From Calcarisporiella thermophila CBS 279.70 (Eukaryota; Calcarisporiellomycota): DNA of 64,000 bases. The notes below the pieces were generated by a model, which was given only the letters and a program-made list of their open reading frames with translations, was not told where the DNA came from and did not search any database. Of the stretch, positions 44,409 to 55,441 are shown piece by piece (positions within the stretch are counted from its first letter, which is position 1; each line of letters starts with the position of its first letter). Made by a program: the position numbers and the translations under genes. The stretch spans positions 149,036 to 213,035 of the forward strand of contig NW_027192208.1 in assembly GCF_041956535.1 (NCBI RefSeq). The letters run 5' to 3'.

Positions 44409-47400
44409 ACACGCTCACCCTTCACACACACATATATATATTTATATATATATATATATATATAAATACTCACCCCACGATCTATTTATACACAGACCCC
44501 CCCCCCCCAACGACGCGCACCCCTCTATCTAATATAGATATACCTCTATTTTATGCTTCTGTTTACCTTACTATTTATTTTAGAAAAAAAAGGGTCCTCT
44601 TCGTATTTCTACTACTATTTTTTATTAGCTGCATTTGTAAGATTAATTTATCCCTTTGCATTTTCCCCCCTTCTTCCCCCTCCCCCTCCCCCTTTTCTAT
44701 ATGAATAAATGTGTGTGTTATTTTCCCCCCATTTTATTTTTCTCTTCTTCTTTTATTTATCAGTAGGAAATATATATATATAGTAGGTATACCTTTTCCT
44801 TTTTTTTATCTTCTCTTTTCTTTCATGTGTTTTTTTCTTCTTGTCATAACGTGTGTGTTTAGACTTCTTTACATACTTCCTCCTTATAATGACGTTGTTT
44901 TTATTTATTCAAAAGACTGTGTTTTCTTGTCCCCTTTTCTCTTTCTCTTTCTCCCACTCACTCACTCTCTCTGGTATAAAGTGCTTTTCCCCGTTTTGTA
45001 ATTTTGGCTGAAAGCATCAAGAAACATTCGAACCGTCTGGCCCGGCGGTCTCGGATAAAAGGCAAATTTCATATTAGCTAAAAGAGGAGGGGAGGGGGGA
45101 GCGACGAGCTGAGACTCTGCCATTGCTATCGTGAGTCACCATTAGCAGAGTTGCGCGGGCTCTCCCTGCCGCTCTGGCCCAGGCTTCCGCTCGCATGAAC
45201 GATCTTCATATACTATAAAAATTAAGGTAACTTCGGTGATCAGCTCGATTAAGGGACGTGCATGCGGCGAAGGACAAATAAGTGGCTGCAGAGTCGCTGT
45301 ATGACACTGTCCTTCGAGCGGCAGAAGTCTAATGCGGTTAGTCTCTGCTCTCCCCCTTCACGCTCTCTGCGGTTGGGTTAAGGTGTGGCCGCTGCGTGGT
45401 CACAATTTCATATTGTTGTTTTACGGCCAGCCGAATTCTATCTGGGCCATGCCGGGCTTGGAAGGAGCGAGGGCAGGATTGAGTTAAGCTTCTTCGGAGT
45501 TGCAAGCTTAAAGCCTCTGCCGGTTATGGAGGGGGTTGTTTTCTTGTTTTCATTTTAGGTTGCGGGGCGAGGAAAACCAGTGTGTGTGAATCCGCGGCCC
45601 AGGCTGCACTGGGCGCCATCCGCCGAATGCGTCGCGGGCCTCTGGCTGGCCCTCCACGGCAATAGGAGCTCCAGAGGCCTAATGGGGAAAGCTGCAAACC
45701 ATAAAGGTTGCCCGCTCGCTTTGAGATTATCACCTGATGATAATCATTCCGACCCATGGGCAGAGAAAGCCAGTCATGGCCCGATGTGCAAGCCAGCAAA
45801 GTCAACTCCTCCAATTGGTGGAACCTCGCCCATGGCCGGCGGAATCCAAAGAGAAGCCGAAGAAATGGCTCATGGGGAGAGGAGGCTCTCCAGCCCACCC
45901 TCTGAGCAAGGTCCACGTTACCCAATGACGAGAGCTGCGAGCCCGCACCACACAGCGGCCCTGGGGCAATGGTCTAGACCGCCGGGCAGAGGGAGGTCCT
46001 ACGTAGGGCCAAGAAAATTAGGTTGTGTGTGGGATTCAGGAGATGAAAAAGGGAAGATGGATGGATTGCACGAAGCAGAGCAGGACTGCTTATAGTTAGG
46101 AAGAGAAGAAGGTTGCGCGAGCTAACCCTACCCCCGCAGGAGACGGGGAACAACTATTTAGCCGTAGCGGCGGCCGAGAGGCTCCGCAGGGGCCGCGGTA
46201 GCCCATACCTCCCCCCCCTCCCCCTCCCCCTCCCCCTCCTCGATACAGAGGCCCTCGTGCCGTCGGGCGGCTAGCCTAGGGCTTATCGTCGTAGAATTGC
46301 GGTTCCGTGGCACAGACCAAACAAAAACGAGCGATTATGTGGATGGGCCATCGATGAGTCTAGCCATGAAAATGGATACTTGGGTGGAGTTGCAAATATT
46401 TCAAAGCTCAGCAGAGAGGCCGATTTGGTTGGATTGTCGAGGGAGGCTTTTATTTTAATTAATGAACCGCGCATCTCGCCCCATCTGGTGGCTTTAAAGC
46501 TCCCCTTGCCCATCGTCCAAGCTTATGCACTCCCAAGCAGGTCGCTTCTAACTTAGTTGACATTCCTCCGGCAGATGACGTGTGTTTGACACCAGGCTTG
46601 GCCCCTAATCTCCTTCCGCCCCTTCTGCTCGCTCCCCTCCCCCCTGCTCCTTGTACAAACTACACTTCATCCAGCCACAGCTCTGTGTAAAACTCGGTGA
46701 CGTTTGCCGTTGTGAAAAGGTGACGACACAGCCGATGAGGCGTAGCCTCTCAGGTCAGAGTTCGATCGGTTGTCAAATGGAACACAGGAGAGGGGAGGGA
46801 GAATTTGTGAAAGCAACCTCTCCTTGCTGCAGGTTGGCTCCTTCGAATCGTAGGCGTCGCATGATTCCGGATGGTTTGCCTGCGCTCCCTGCTCCTCTTT
46901 CTTGTTGAACTTTGGTGAAAAGAGACTCAAGGTTTACTGAGGGGTGAGTTTGCAAAGGCATGAATCGCTCGTGAGGAGCGTGATGGTATCCCAAACCGCG
47001 AGTGGAGAGAGTGAAGGAAATCCCGCTGGGGAATACGGGCTGTGGCATCGTGCCACGGCGCCGGGCGTCCACTTCCCTATGAGGCCCTGCTCTTCCTCGT
47101 CCAGTGCGCGCCCCTCCTTGGTGTGGCAGTGCTACTTGGGCTTCCCTCCCTGCCTCCTGTTTCTTTTCCTTATATGTAGTATATGAATTTGGTCCGGCTC
47201 ATTTCCATGGCGGGCCTTGCCCGAGCGGGAGTGTCTATCTAACCTTAACCCCCCTCCCCTCTTCCGCGGGACTCAATCACGGAAAGAGAAGCAGGCTCGG
47301 GAAACGGGGGAACTCCGTCGAGTAGGTTCCTTCTGTTTTCCCGCAACGAGAACCAGCCGCGGGGGAGGGGACAGAGGGGAGAGGCAGCGGGTAGGGTGGC

Positions 47401-47662
47401 TGGCGAAAAAGGAAGTTTTCATTATCATTGTCGCGCAAACATAACCGCCTCCACCTAACAACTAATCAAGCAAATTAAACAGATGATCTGGATCGAATAT
47501 CTAAAAACAGGTAAACAAGCAACAAAGTAAAGGGGGAAAAAAAACAATAGGGAGGAAAACGATGGATACAATACAATAAACACATTGAAGACGTAAAAAA
47601 AAAAATAGCTAACACAAAGAAACCCATTGTCATGAGGCCGACACCTTAAAAAAAAGGTAGCC
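44409..47662. other. Long convergent stretch without a supported gene
   Basis: 3.2 kb. The first 600 bp is a T-rich 3' flank with TA repeats. From about 45.0 to 47.4 kb the base composition rises in GC and some open frames appear (171 codons plus at 45580-46095, 133 minus at 45524-45925), but they lack domains, splice structure and stable composition. A (CCCCTC)-type tract lies at 46209-46240. A decayed gene or a long noncoding transcript is possible. Confidence 0.45.
46209..46240 (-). repeat. (CCCCTC)n tract, G-quadruplex-capable on the minus strand
   Basis: The plus strand repeats C4-6 blocks split by single T. The minus strand therefore has five G-runs of four or more with one-base loops, a sequence able to form a G-quadruplex. 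Confidence 0.8.
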
Positions 47663-50032
47663 TCAGTCGGCCTTTATCTCTCGCCCATGCACCCGAACTC
47701 GATATAAACACGTGTAGCGCGAATGCCCCCAGTTGCTCCGTATCCGGACTAGCAGGGTGTGGACGGCGTTCTCCTCGCGCTGCAAATGCACCGGCACGGA
47801 GAAGGTCTGAATCGGGGATTTCGCGTTGATATCATATTCGAACTCGGCCAAGAGGCGCTTCTGAGCCGGGCCCTTCTCTGGAGCTCTCGCCTCTCCCCCG
47901 TCCTCTCCCTCGCCCTCCGCGTCCTCCAGGCTCCCAGCATTGAACACCCCCCACACCTCCACTCTCCGTGGTGCACTCCGCAGATCCAGCGCAACCAGCC
48001 TGCTGACGTGCTCAAGGGTGATTTCCGTCACCACAATGCGCCTCGATAGCAGCACGCCCAGTTGGCCCTCCGCCCCCTCGAACGGCCAGCACTTCCCCAC
48101 GCTGGTGTCGGGGTGAAGCGCAATCGCCGGCGGTAAGCCCTGCACAACGCCGATGCCCCACCACTGGGCCGCAAGCTTGCCAAGCAGGTGGGTCGGCCGC
48201 GCCGTGTAGGTCTTGCTCGTGAGCGAGTGGATCACACGGCCGCCTCCCGAGTAAAGTGCATAGTCGGGACGAGCGATCACGTCGGCCGAGTATCGCTGCA
48301 GTGCCTCGTCGATCATCCTCGAAACCAGCCGCATCACGTCCACATCCCCCTCACCACCCGCCACGGATGAATAGGGGCTGTCCTCGCTCTTCAGCTTGGA
48401 GTCGATTTCGCGGCGGAGCGCCTCCATCTCCTCCCCAAGCACCTGTAGGAATTCGTCTCTCCCAACGACATCCACCTCCGGCACGACCAGCCGCTGCACC
48501 AGCGAAGTGAGCTGGTGCCGGTTGCGAGCGAGGAATTCGTCCCACGACGGCAGAACAACCTCCCGCTCGCCCGGCTTGTCGTTAGGTTGGCTGGGGCTCA
48601 GGGCTATGCGCAGCTGAGACAGCCTCGCGTTCATCTGGTCATGCGACACGAGCACGTTTTTCAGCACGCGCCAGAATTCGGGTGCGATTTCGATTCTTCC
48701 CCCCGCTCCACGGCGAACGGGGACCCGCGAGGGCAGGTGCTCCGCCAGGGAGGACACGACCCGCTGCGTAATGGCCTGCGCACTCACAGCATGATCCACA
48801 TGCTTCCTCAGACTACCCAGCTCCTGCTGCATTCCCTCGAGCCCGCGCCGCACCGAGCGCGCATCCTGCGCAACCCCGCTGATCTGCTTGCCATAGGCGT
48901 TCAACTCCTCCTGGGCCGCGGCGAGGCGTTGGTCGGTAAGACGAAGCGACTCAGAGAGGGGCTCGAGGTGCTGCACATGGGAATGCAGGTCGGCCAAGCG
49001 CTTTGAGAGGACCTCGGCTTGCTGTTGAAGCTCCTGGACATCAGGGTGGGAGGTAGCAAGGGTGTGGAGTTGCTGAACCGCCCTCTCAAGGGCCTCCATG
49101 CGTTTGAACACCACCTCTGCCGACACACCCTCGTCCATGACCACCCTAGGCGGCGGAGGGTCCATCTCTTCCCCGCCTCCGCCCCTCTTGACCTCCTTTG
49201 CGAGATCTCCCTCGTTCATAAATAGCCAAGCAACCAACGCAACCCCCAGCATCACCAGCCATCCCCTCCATAGTCTTAGTTTTACGAGCCGATCTCGTAA
49301 CGCCCGCCACTCTATTTTTCCAAGCGATCGCGCCAGCTCTCGCACTATCCAAAACGCCATTAATCCAATCTTCACCCCTAACATCAGCAACCAACCGATC
49401 CATCGCTGCACAGGTCGCCACACGGGAACCTTGCGCACCAACACCAGGTTTCCATCCTCATCGTACTCCACCCGCCCTTTGCCCCCGCCATGGCTTGATC
49501 CTGCCGCTGATGAGAGATCATGAATGTCGTCTTCATCGCCGATAAAATCGAGTTCGTCGTCAAGGAAGCTTTCTCCCTCCACATAATCATCATAGCCTTC
49601 ATCCCCCTCTCTTTCAATCCCGTCCTCTCCTTCCTCCTCCTCCTCTTCTCCTTCCGAATCCGAGTACCCGCCTCCCCCCATCGACCACGATCTTCTTCTC
49701 CGACTACTTGCCTGCGATTCGTCCAGCGATATGTTGTAGTCGAGTCTCACCGCACCCGGGCTGAAATCCCGCAGGAAATACTTTGAATTCAGTCGACTGG
49801 AAGGAGGGGTGGTGGAGGCATCTTTGCGCATTTGGAGGGGAGTCATCTTTTGAGAGGAAAATAGGTGCGATCGCCGGTGCGGCTGCGTTTGCGCGGATGT
49901 AGAGGTGAATGGGGAAGTGTGTTGAAGAGTGGGAAGTTGACCTGAGGCAGCGGCTTGGGCAAACGCGGTCGCGATGTTGACGCTCGTGTACTTAGGAGTC
50001 AGGGGGGCGCGTCGTGGTTGAGGAGTGGGCAT
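47663..50032 (-). CDS. SUN-domain nuclear envelope protein (LINC complex)
   Basis: A single exon of 789 residues from the ATG at 50032; the frame is open a little further up but has no ATG there. The N-terminus is basic/Ser-rich, with an acidic stretch (GEEEEEEGEDGIEREGDEG), and should face the nucleoplasm. Two hydrophobic segments lie at about residues 211-230 (WIGWLLMLGVKIGLMAFWIV) and 256-272 (GWLVMLGVALVAWLFM), giving either one or two passes. A long coiled coil follows (ERAVQQLHTLATSHPDVQEL, LHSHVQHLEPLSESL). The C-terminal SUN domain (about residues 600-789) has ALYSGGGRVIHSLTSKTY, GLPPAIALHPDTSVGKCWPF and VTEITLEHVSRLVALDLRSA. SUN proteins bind KASH peptides and anchor chromosomes, telomeres or the spindle pole to the inner membrane. 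The lack of introns is unusual among the neighbours. Confidence 0.93.
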   Translation of the reverse strand: MPTPQPRRAPLTPKYTSVNIATAFAQAAASGQLPTLQHTSPFTSTSAQTQPHRRSHLFSSQKMTPLQMRKDASTTPPSSRLNSKYFLRDFSPGAVRLDYNISLDESQASSRRRRSWSMGGGGYSDSEGEEEEEEGEDGIEREGDEGYDDYVEGESFLDDELDFIGDEDDIHDLSSAAGSSHGGGKGRVEYDEDGNLVLVRKVPVWRPVQRWIGWLLMLGVKIGLMAFWIVRELARSLGKIEWRALRDRLVKLRLWRGWLVMLGVALVAWLFMNEGDLAKEVKRGGGGEEMDPPPPRVVMDEGVSAEVVFKRMEALERAVQQLHTLATSHPDVQELQQQAEVLSKRLADLHSHVQHLEPLSESLRLTDQRLAAAQEELNAYGKQISGVAQDARSVRRGLEGMQQELGSLRKHVDHAVSAQAITQRVVSSLAEHLPSRVPVRRGAGGRIEIAPEFWRVLKNVLVSHDQMNARLSQLRIALSPSQPNDKPGEREVVLPSWDEFLARNRHQLTSLVQRLVVPEVDVVGRDEFLQVLGEEMEALRREIDSKLKSEDSPYSSVAGGEGDVDVMRLVSRMIDEALQRYSADVIARPDYALYSGGGRVIHSLTSKTYTARPTHLLGKLAAQWWGIGVVQGLPPAIALHPDTSVGKCWPFEGAEGQLGVLLSRRIVVTEITLEHVSRLVALDLRSAPRRVEVWGVFNAGSLEDAEGEGEDGGEARAPEKGPAQKRLLAEFEYDINAKSPIQTFSVPVHLQREENAVHTLLVRIRSNWGHSRYTCLYRVRVHGREIKAD

Positions 50033-51568
50033 ACAGTTTTTGTTTCGTTTGTTCTCTTTTATTTGCTCCCTCCCGATGGAAAAAAAAAAAGGAGAAAAAT
50101 GCAGCAAGTTCTAATAATTAATCTTGGAATCAATGAAATCCGATCTTGTTGTAATTCTCATGAATAAATTAGAGATCGCATTCTCTTAACACGAAAACCG
50201 TGAATAGAAAATAATAAAAAACAAAAATTCGTGTCATTATTGGGCACTAAGGTAGATCGCGTCTAATTGATTTCCGTGTTCTTCCTCTGCGGCTCGAAAT
50301 AGATAATTTTGGTGTAGATGACACTGTCTATTTGTGGGTCAGAAGTTTATACGGTTGAATAGCATTGTGTTAGCATGGCTTTGCGTTACTGACAGCTGCC
50401 CACAGTACAGGCAAGAGCTTCCTGGATGCTTCAATATACAAGTCTAAATCACACGCCTTTAGTGGCAAAGGAACTTCAGGCAAATAATAGGTTAGGGATC
50501 TATAATAAAAGAGGTTTATAAAAACTGGAGCGAGAAGAACATATACACTGTATATTAAAGCATGTCAATTAAAAGCATATATTTGGACCGCTTTAGAATA
50601 AAACTGTCTAGGATTCTATTTAGATTCCCTGCGACTCTGAATTAGGAGCTTCTGTTTGGGGAGCGTTCTATATGACTACTTTCCCACTTATGATGTTGGC
50701 ACTTGGTCGGACCGGTCACGGAAGCATAAATTACTGTCATTTTTGCATCGCTCCTTAGAAAATTCTGCCAATATCTGTTTTTCACATGCGGCCTGCACAG
50801 CTGACTAGTGCGAGAATCCCTTTGTTAATTAGATAATGGGATGAGCTGAACAAAGCTAACACGTGCTTATACGGTAAGAGAACGAGATAGTCTCGAACAA
50901 TATGAAATCGCAGCCCGTCTAAACCACCCAACTGGGTTCTACCGAGTTCAAGACGATTATCATCTATCGGCAGAGCCGCTGTATCCAACATACTCCAGCG
51001 TTTCGGAAAATAGCACCGAACTCTGAACATCTAGACACGGCAGATGCTGGAAATCCGAAAGTGCACGATGAATCCTATTTTGGAAGATTCACCGAGGCTA
51101 AAAGTGGCCGCTGTAGATTTGACAAAATGAGGCAAGTCCGCGCCGGTTGTAGAGTTTAGTGTCTTGACAATGCACTGTTTTGGTTCATATCAATTTGTGT
51201 ATATCATGTTCTTATCCAGAATTCGAATCCCAAGGAGGTCGGTTGAGTTAAATGGAACATTGTTGCTAATCGTATTTACAAGTATAGCCATAGGCGTGTG
51301 GTAAGCAAAATAGAGATGATAAAAATAGAAATAAACGAAAGACGGTTAAAGAGCGGCGCAAGTGTAGAATAAAGAATGAAAAAAAAAAAACCATGTAGAA
51401 ACACTATTACTTGTTTATGCTAAGAGAAAAAAAAATGAGGGAGTAGAAATATACGCTAGAAAAAAATAGCAAAGAAATTATCAAGTTAAAGAACAAGGGA
51501 TGCATAAACACACAACGGGACAGGGGAGATGAGAGGCTAAATTACACGTTTGAATCCGTCAGGACAGG
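50033..51568. other. Intergenic, no gene seen
   Basis: About 1.5 kb of AT-rich DNA between the SUN gene start and the stop of the next minus-strand gene. Only short open frames (up to about 80 codons) with no features. It holds the SUN promoter and the 3' flank of the membrane-protein gene. Confidence 0.55.
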
Positions 51569-53026
51569 TTATAGTCTCCGTCGAGGGGGAAGCGGGAGCA
51601 CCGTTCGGTCTCTTAACCTCTCCTCACCCTCGACATCCAATATCACGGAGACTCCACTGCCCATGCCAGTACTTCCACTTCTGGCCGAAAACCGGAGAGG
51701 AACCCCGCCATTGACCTGTAGATAATGCTCGACCCGACTCTGTTCGGTGCCTACTGAGCTTCCCCCATCCCTCCGCGCCTGGGGTAGGGAGCGGTCCATT
51801 TGATTCATCGAGTCCATCACCGCGTTGTAGTATGCATTTAGAGACGCGTGGCCGACGCTTGAGTGGGTGCTACTTGGGAGGATGAGGTTGGAGTTGTAGG
51901 AGCCATTCGAGCTCGCGTTGCGAGGGGGCATGGGGTCGAGGATGGAGGAGCGGCGGGCGTCGGGCGGGGTTGAGCTATACTCCTCCTCCGATACAAACTG
52001 CCGGGTGTATTCGGCCGTCTCCACGCTGGTCCCCGTCGCGGCCGACGTTTCAAAGAGAATGGGGGAGGAAATCTCGGCCGGCGGTGCCTTGCTTTCGTTC
52101 GGGGCGACGGATCTCGACCGCCGGCGCCGGCGATAGACCAAAAAACCTACGATCGAGGCGACCGCGAGGGCGGAAAAGACGGTCGAGCCGATGATCACCA
52201 CCTCGTTGTTGGGCTGGGACTGCTGCTGGGCGAATCTTTGCGGGGTCATCGCCTCGCCCATCGGACTCATTTTGTGTTGGGTCGTGCCGAGGTTGGTCAT
52301 GGGGGTATTGGTGGCCATGGAGGCATCGCTCATCATCATTTCCCCCATCGTCATTGCTCCAGGCATGACTCGCGTCGCGGGGGGATAGGGCATCATGCTT
52401 GGGGTGAAGCCCGAGGTCTTCCATGTGGAGGTTGGCCGGGCCTTGGTCGATTTGCCCGAGGCGGAGTCCATTTCCTGGTTGGCAATCGGCGCATCACTTC
52501 CGGGCGACTTCACCGGCTTGATGTTGGTGGGGGGGGTGGGGGCGCTTGTCTCGGTGATGCGGGTCATTTGTGTGATGGTGACGGTTTCTGTCGCGGTGGT
52601 GGTTTGGGTGAGTGTGTGCGTGACCTGGACGGTGCGCTCTACAGTGTGCTCGGGAGCGGGGGTCGTACTGTCGGTATTGGACATGGAATGGTCCTTCATA
52701 ATACTCGAGGACTCCTTCGAGGAGGCAGAGGGCTTGTCCGCAGATGAGTCCTTTTGTTTCTCGTCATGTTGCATTAGGCTGGGCTTGTCGCCGGTCGACT
52801 CCATAGTTTTCTCGTCATCTTTCATGGCATGGGATTTCTCGGTGGTGGACTCCATGGGTTTCTCCTCTCGCTGCTTTGCATGGGATTTCTCACTGGGGGA
52901 CTCCATTGAGCCTTCTTCATGCTGCATGCGATGAGGTGTGTCACTCGAGGGTACTGTGGTTCCTTGGTGGTGCATGGGGCGGGTTCGAGTTCGCTGCGGG
53001 GTCGAACTATGCTTTCGAAGCGCCAT
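51569..53026 (-). CDS. Unrecognised single-pass membrane protein, Met-rich
   Basis: A single exon of 485 residues from the ATG at 53026. No N-terminal signal peptide is visible. Residues 34-100 hold four imperfect ~17-residue repeats, each with a version of ME-S-T-EK-S-H (for example EEKPMESTTEKSHAM and DEKTMESTGDKPS). Residues 120-165 are Ser/Thr-rich (TQTTTATETVTITQMTRITE). Residues 211-260 are strikingly rich in Met (MMPYPPATRVMPGAMTMGEM). One membrane segment (about 275-298, VVIIGSTVFSALAVASIVGF) is followed by RRRRRSR, so by the positive-inside rule the C-terminal half, rich in Ser and ending in PPRRRL, should be cytosolic. The layout resembles fungal cell-wall sensors of the WSC/MID type, but the cysteine-rich domain and signal peptide are missing. 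I do not recognise the family. Confidence 0.75.
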   Translation of the reverse strand: MALRKHSSTPQRTRTRPMHHQGTTVPSSDTPHRMQHEEGSMESPSEKSHAKQREEKPMESTTEKSHAMKDDEKTMESTGDKPSLMQHDEKQKDSSADKPSASSKESSSIMKDHSMSNTDSTTPAPEHTVERTVQVTHTLTQTTTATETVTITQMTRITETSAPTPPTNIKPVKSPGSDAPIANQEMDSASGKSTKARPTSTWKTSGFTPSMMPYPPATRVMPGAMTMGEMMMSDASMATNTPMTNLGTTQHKMSPMGEAMTPQRFAQQQSQPNNEVVIIGSTVFSALAVASIVGFLVYRRRRRSRSVAPNESKAPPAEISSPILFETSAATGTSVETAEYTRQFVSEEEYSSTPPDARRSSILDPMPPRNASSNGSYNSNLILPSSTHSSVGHASLNAYYNAVMDSMNQMDRSLPQARRDGGSSVGTEQSRVEHYLQVNGGVPLRFSARSGSTGMGSGVSVILDVEGEERLRDRTVLPLPPRRRL

Positions 53027-53572
53027 TTTTGAGAAAGGAAGGATTCAAATATACGAATTACAAAAACCAAGGGGAGTACGTCTAAATGCTTTTTAATACT
53101 AAATGGATACTGCCAGTGAATAAGCCAAGAAGAACCAAGTGGTCGAGAGCATTGAACGCCTCTAAAATGAATCGTTCAATCGGAAAGGGGTCAAGAAACA
53201 AGTCAAGAAAATTGAGTAGAGAGGAAAGAAACAGAAAGGGTTCTTTCAAACAGGAGGTTAATCGTTATTTTCATCCACATTAAAATTCGACACGCATGAC
53301 ACAAAGTAAAAGCATTCTTCAAATATGGCGGGACATAATAAACACAGGAATAAACCCTTAGAATCAGTGGGTTTTTTTCCCCTCTGGTGGCAAAATTGGG
53401 TGGGCCCTGCCAGTTAATAACAAATATTTGTTTAAGTGGATTCGATGGAAAAAATGAAACGCTTGGATGTCTCATCATTAGGTTAGGTTACTTCTGTGCG
53501 TCGCGTTTAATGAAGACGCGTTTGAAATTTATTATTTTTTTTTTACTTCGCTCGATTTACAACTTAATCACA
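53027..53572. other. Divergent promoter region upstream of RPA2
   Basis: About 550 bp of AT-rich DNA. It contains an ACGCGT element near RPA2 (listed separately). No gene seen. Confidence 0.6.
53516..53521. promoter_or_regulatory. ACGCGT element (MCB, MBF-type site) upstream of RPA2
   Basis: A palindromic ACGCGT lies 52 bp before the RPA2 start codon, with a related GTCGCGTTT just upstream. In fungi, ACGCGT binds the MBF (Mbp1/Swi6) factor that drives G1/S genes, and RPA genes are known targets. Single-site match, so an inference. Confidence 0.5.
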
Positions 53573-54880
53573 ATGTCAGGTAAATGGAATATCACGGGCT
53601 GATCTTGATGCGCTATGAAAATCTCGCGGAGCCCCATGTATTGATCCATCATTGATTAGGTAATTTTGGGTACGCAACCGGGGGATATCAGCAGAACCCC
53701 TACGATGCTGGTGCCGGCGGCTTCGTGAACTCTCCCTTCAATGCATCGCAGCCGGGTGCAGGAGACACTTCTCCCACAAGCAAAGTAGGATAGATATACC
53801 CATAGGAGACCGATCTGGCACGTGACTGACCCCTTCATGCTCCTTGTAGAAAAGCGTCACGATCCAGACACTTCGCCCCGTGACGGTGCATCAGATTTTG
53901 AACGCATTTCAACCGCACGCAGATGCTGATTTTAAGATCGACAACGTTGAAGTAATGCAGGTGAGGACGCTTTTTTGTCTACTACTATTAGGAACATGCG
54001 GGGCTGATTTTTTTGGGGGGGTATGATATTTTATTACATCAAATCGTTCGCTCCGATCAGGTTAAGATCGTGGGGGTTATTAGAAATATGATGAAGCAGA
54101 GCACAAACATTTCATATACAGTTGAGGATGGAACAGGCTCTATTGATGTGCGCAAATGGATCGATAATGAGGAGACTGAGGAGGTGGACACTGAATTAAG
54201 GTAAAGCGCATTCTCGCCCAGTTTCAGGAACAAGGGCATCTAATGGATCGAGTTAGGACGGGAGTTTACGTGCGCGTGATTGGAAATTTGAATCGCTTCG
54301 GGAATAAGCAGCATCTCGGTGTGTATCATATGGAACCCATTCGCGATTTCAACGAGGTGACATTCCACATGCTCGAGTGCATTGCTACTCATCTCTATTT
54401 CACCAAAGGCACACCGGTAAAGTGCTCCTTGCCATTCTCCCTTCCCCTCCCCCCTCGTCTCCTATCCCTTCTTCTCACTAGCTTTCTCCCATTTGCTCGC
54501 GTTGCTTAGAACACCACCTCGGCCCTGAACAACTCGATTTATAATCCCCAGAGTGCATTCATTAGCGGCAATGCAGCAGGGGACATGGGCGGCATGAGCG
54601 GCTACACGCCCGTCCAGTCAAGAATAATGCAGATAGTGCGCGAGGAGCCGGACACCAATGAGGGAACCAATGTCAATGTGATCAAGCAGAAGCTTCAGGG
54701 GCAGTTCAGTCGTGAGGAAGTACAGTAAGTGGCATTGTGGTACTAGGTTGGGTGGGTGAGCTTCGAGGGTTGACATGGGCTCTTTCAATATTCGATAGAA
54801 ATGCAATTGATTGGCTGATCAACGAGGGGCACCTGTACTCGACTGTGGATGACGATCACGTCAAGTCGACGGATAATTAA
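53573..54880 (+). CDS. RFA2: Replication protein A 32-kDa subunit (RPA2/RFA2)
   Basis: The first exon is only 7 nt (ATG TCA G). It splices to G|GT AAT TTT, giving [20 protein letters not shown], then [20 protein letters not shown], the Gly/Ser-rich N-terminus that is phosphorylated in other species. The OB fold reads [20 protein letters not shown], then [11 protein letters not shown] and, after an intron, [38 protein letters not shown] and [20 protein letters not shown]. The C-terminal winged helix reads [37 protein letters not shown] and [19 protein letters not shown]. The protein binds RPA1 and RPA3 to coat single-stranded DNA in replication and repair. The stop at 54878-54880 gives about 260 residues, as expected. 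Confidence 0.95.
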
Positions 54881-55441
54881 GCTAGATCGATCAGGTTTCC
54901 ATTTTTTTTTCTCGTTTTCATTTTTCTATCCTTTTATTTTGAGCATATAGTATACTAACTCATGAGTGCTGTAAAAAAAAAAGAAAAAAGAAAGAAATAA
55001 AAAAAATTCTAAAATTATTGAGTGTCGAGTAAGATAATTAAAGGACGAAATTATATCATAAGGGCGGCAAAATAAAAAACATAATGTATGTATATATATA
55101 TAGAGCATAGCGCCTTATATATATAGATGATAAAGCACCCCGTCTCGTTGGAAACGGAGGGGCTCTCCAGCAAAAACAACACAAACAAACAAACAAATAA
55201 AATAGAGTAGAATAGAGTCGAGTAGAAAAACGTATTTAAAAAAAAGAATATTAAACATAGAGTTGGAAGTGAAACACAGACGAGGAAAGAGGGGGTGAGA
55301 AAGCATGGACAACAACTTTGGGGAAACCATAAACTGCCTCAGTCTTTGCAAATGAATAAAAAAAAAGAGGACCACCGAGATGGATATAAAAGACCAATGG
55401 CAAGATGGGAGGAAGAGGGGGGGAGGGCCGCCGGAAACCGG
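54881..55441. other. Convergent intergenic
   Basis: 560 bp of A/T-rich 3' flanks with TA repeats at 55090-55125. No gene seen. Confidence 0.7.

Noticed and set aside
45580-46095. 171-codon frame in the 44-47 kb gap
   Set aside because: Composition is uneven, overlapping frames on the other strand are equally open, and no motif or splice structure supports it.
46739-46773. tRNA-like B-box (CAGAGTTCGATCGG) with a nearby GAGGCGTAGCCTC palindrome
   Set aside because: No cloverleaf can be formed around it; likely chance.
50033-50107. N-terminal extension of the SUN protein
   Set aside because: The frame is open but has no ATG there, and the A-rich sequence looks like leader.
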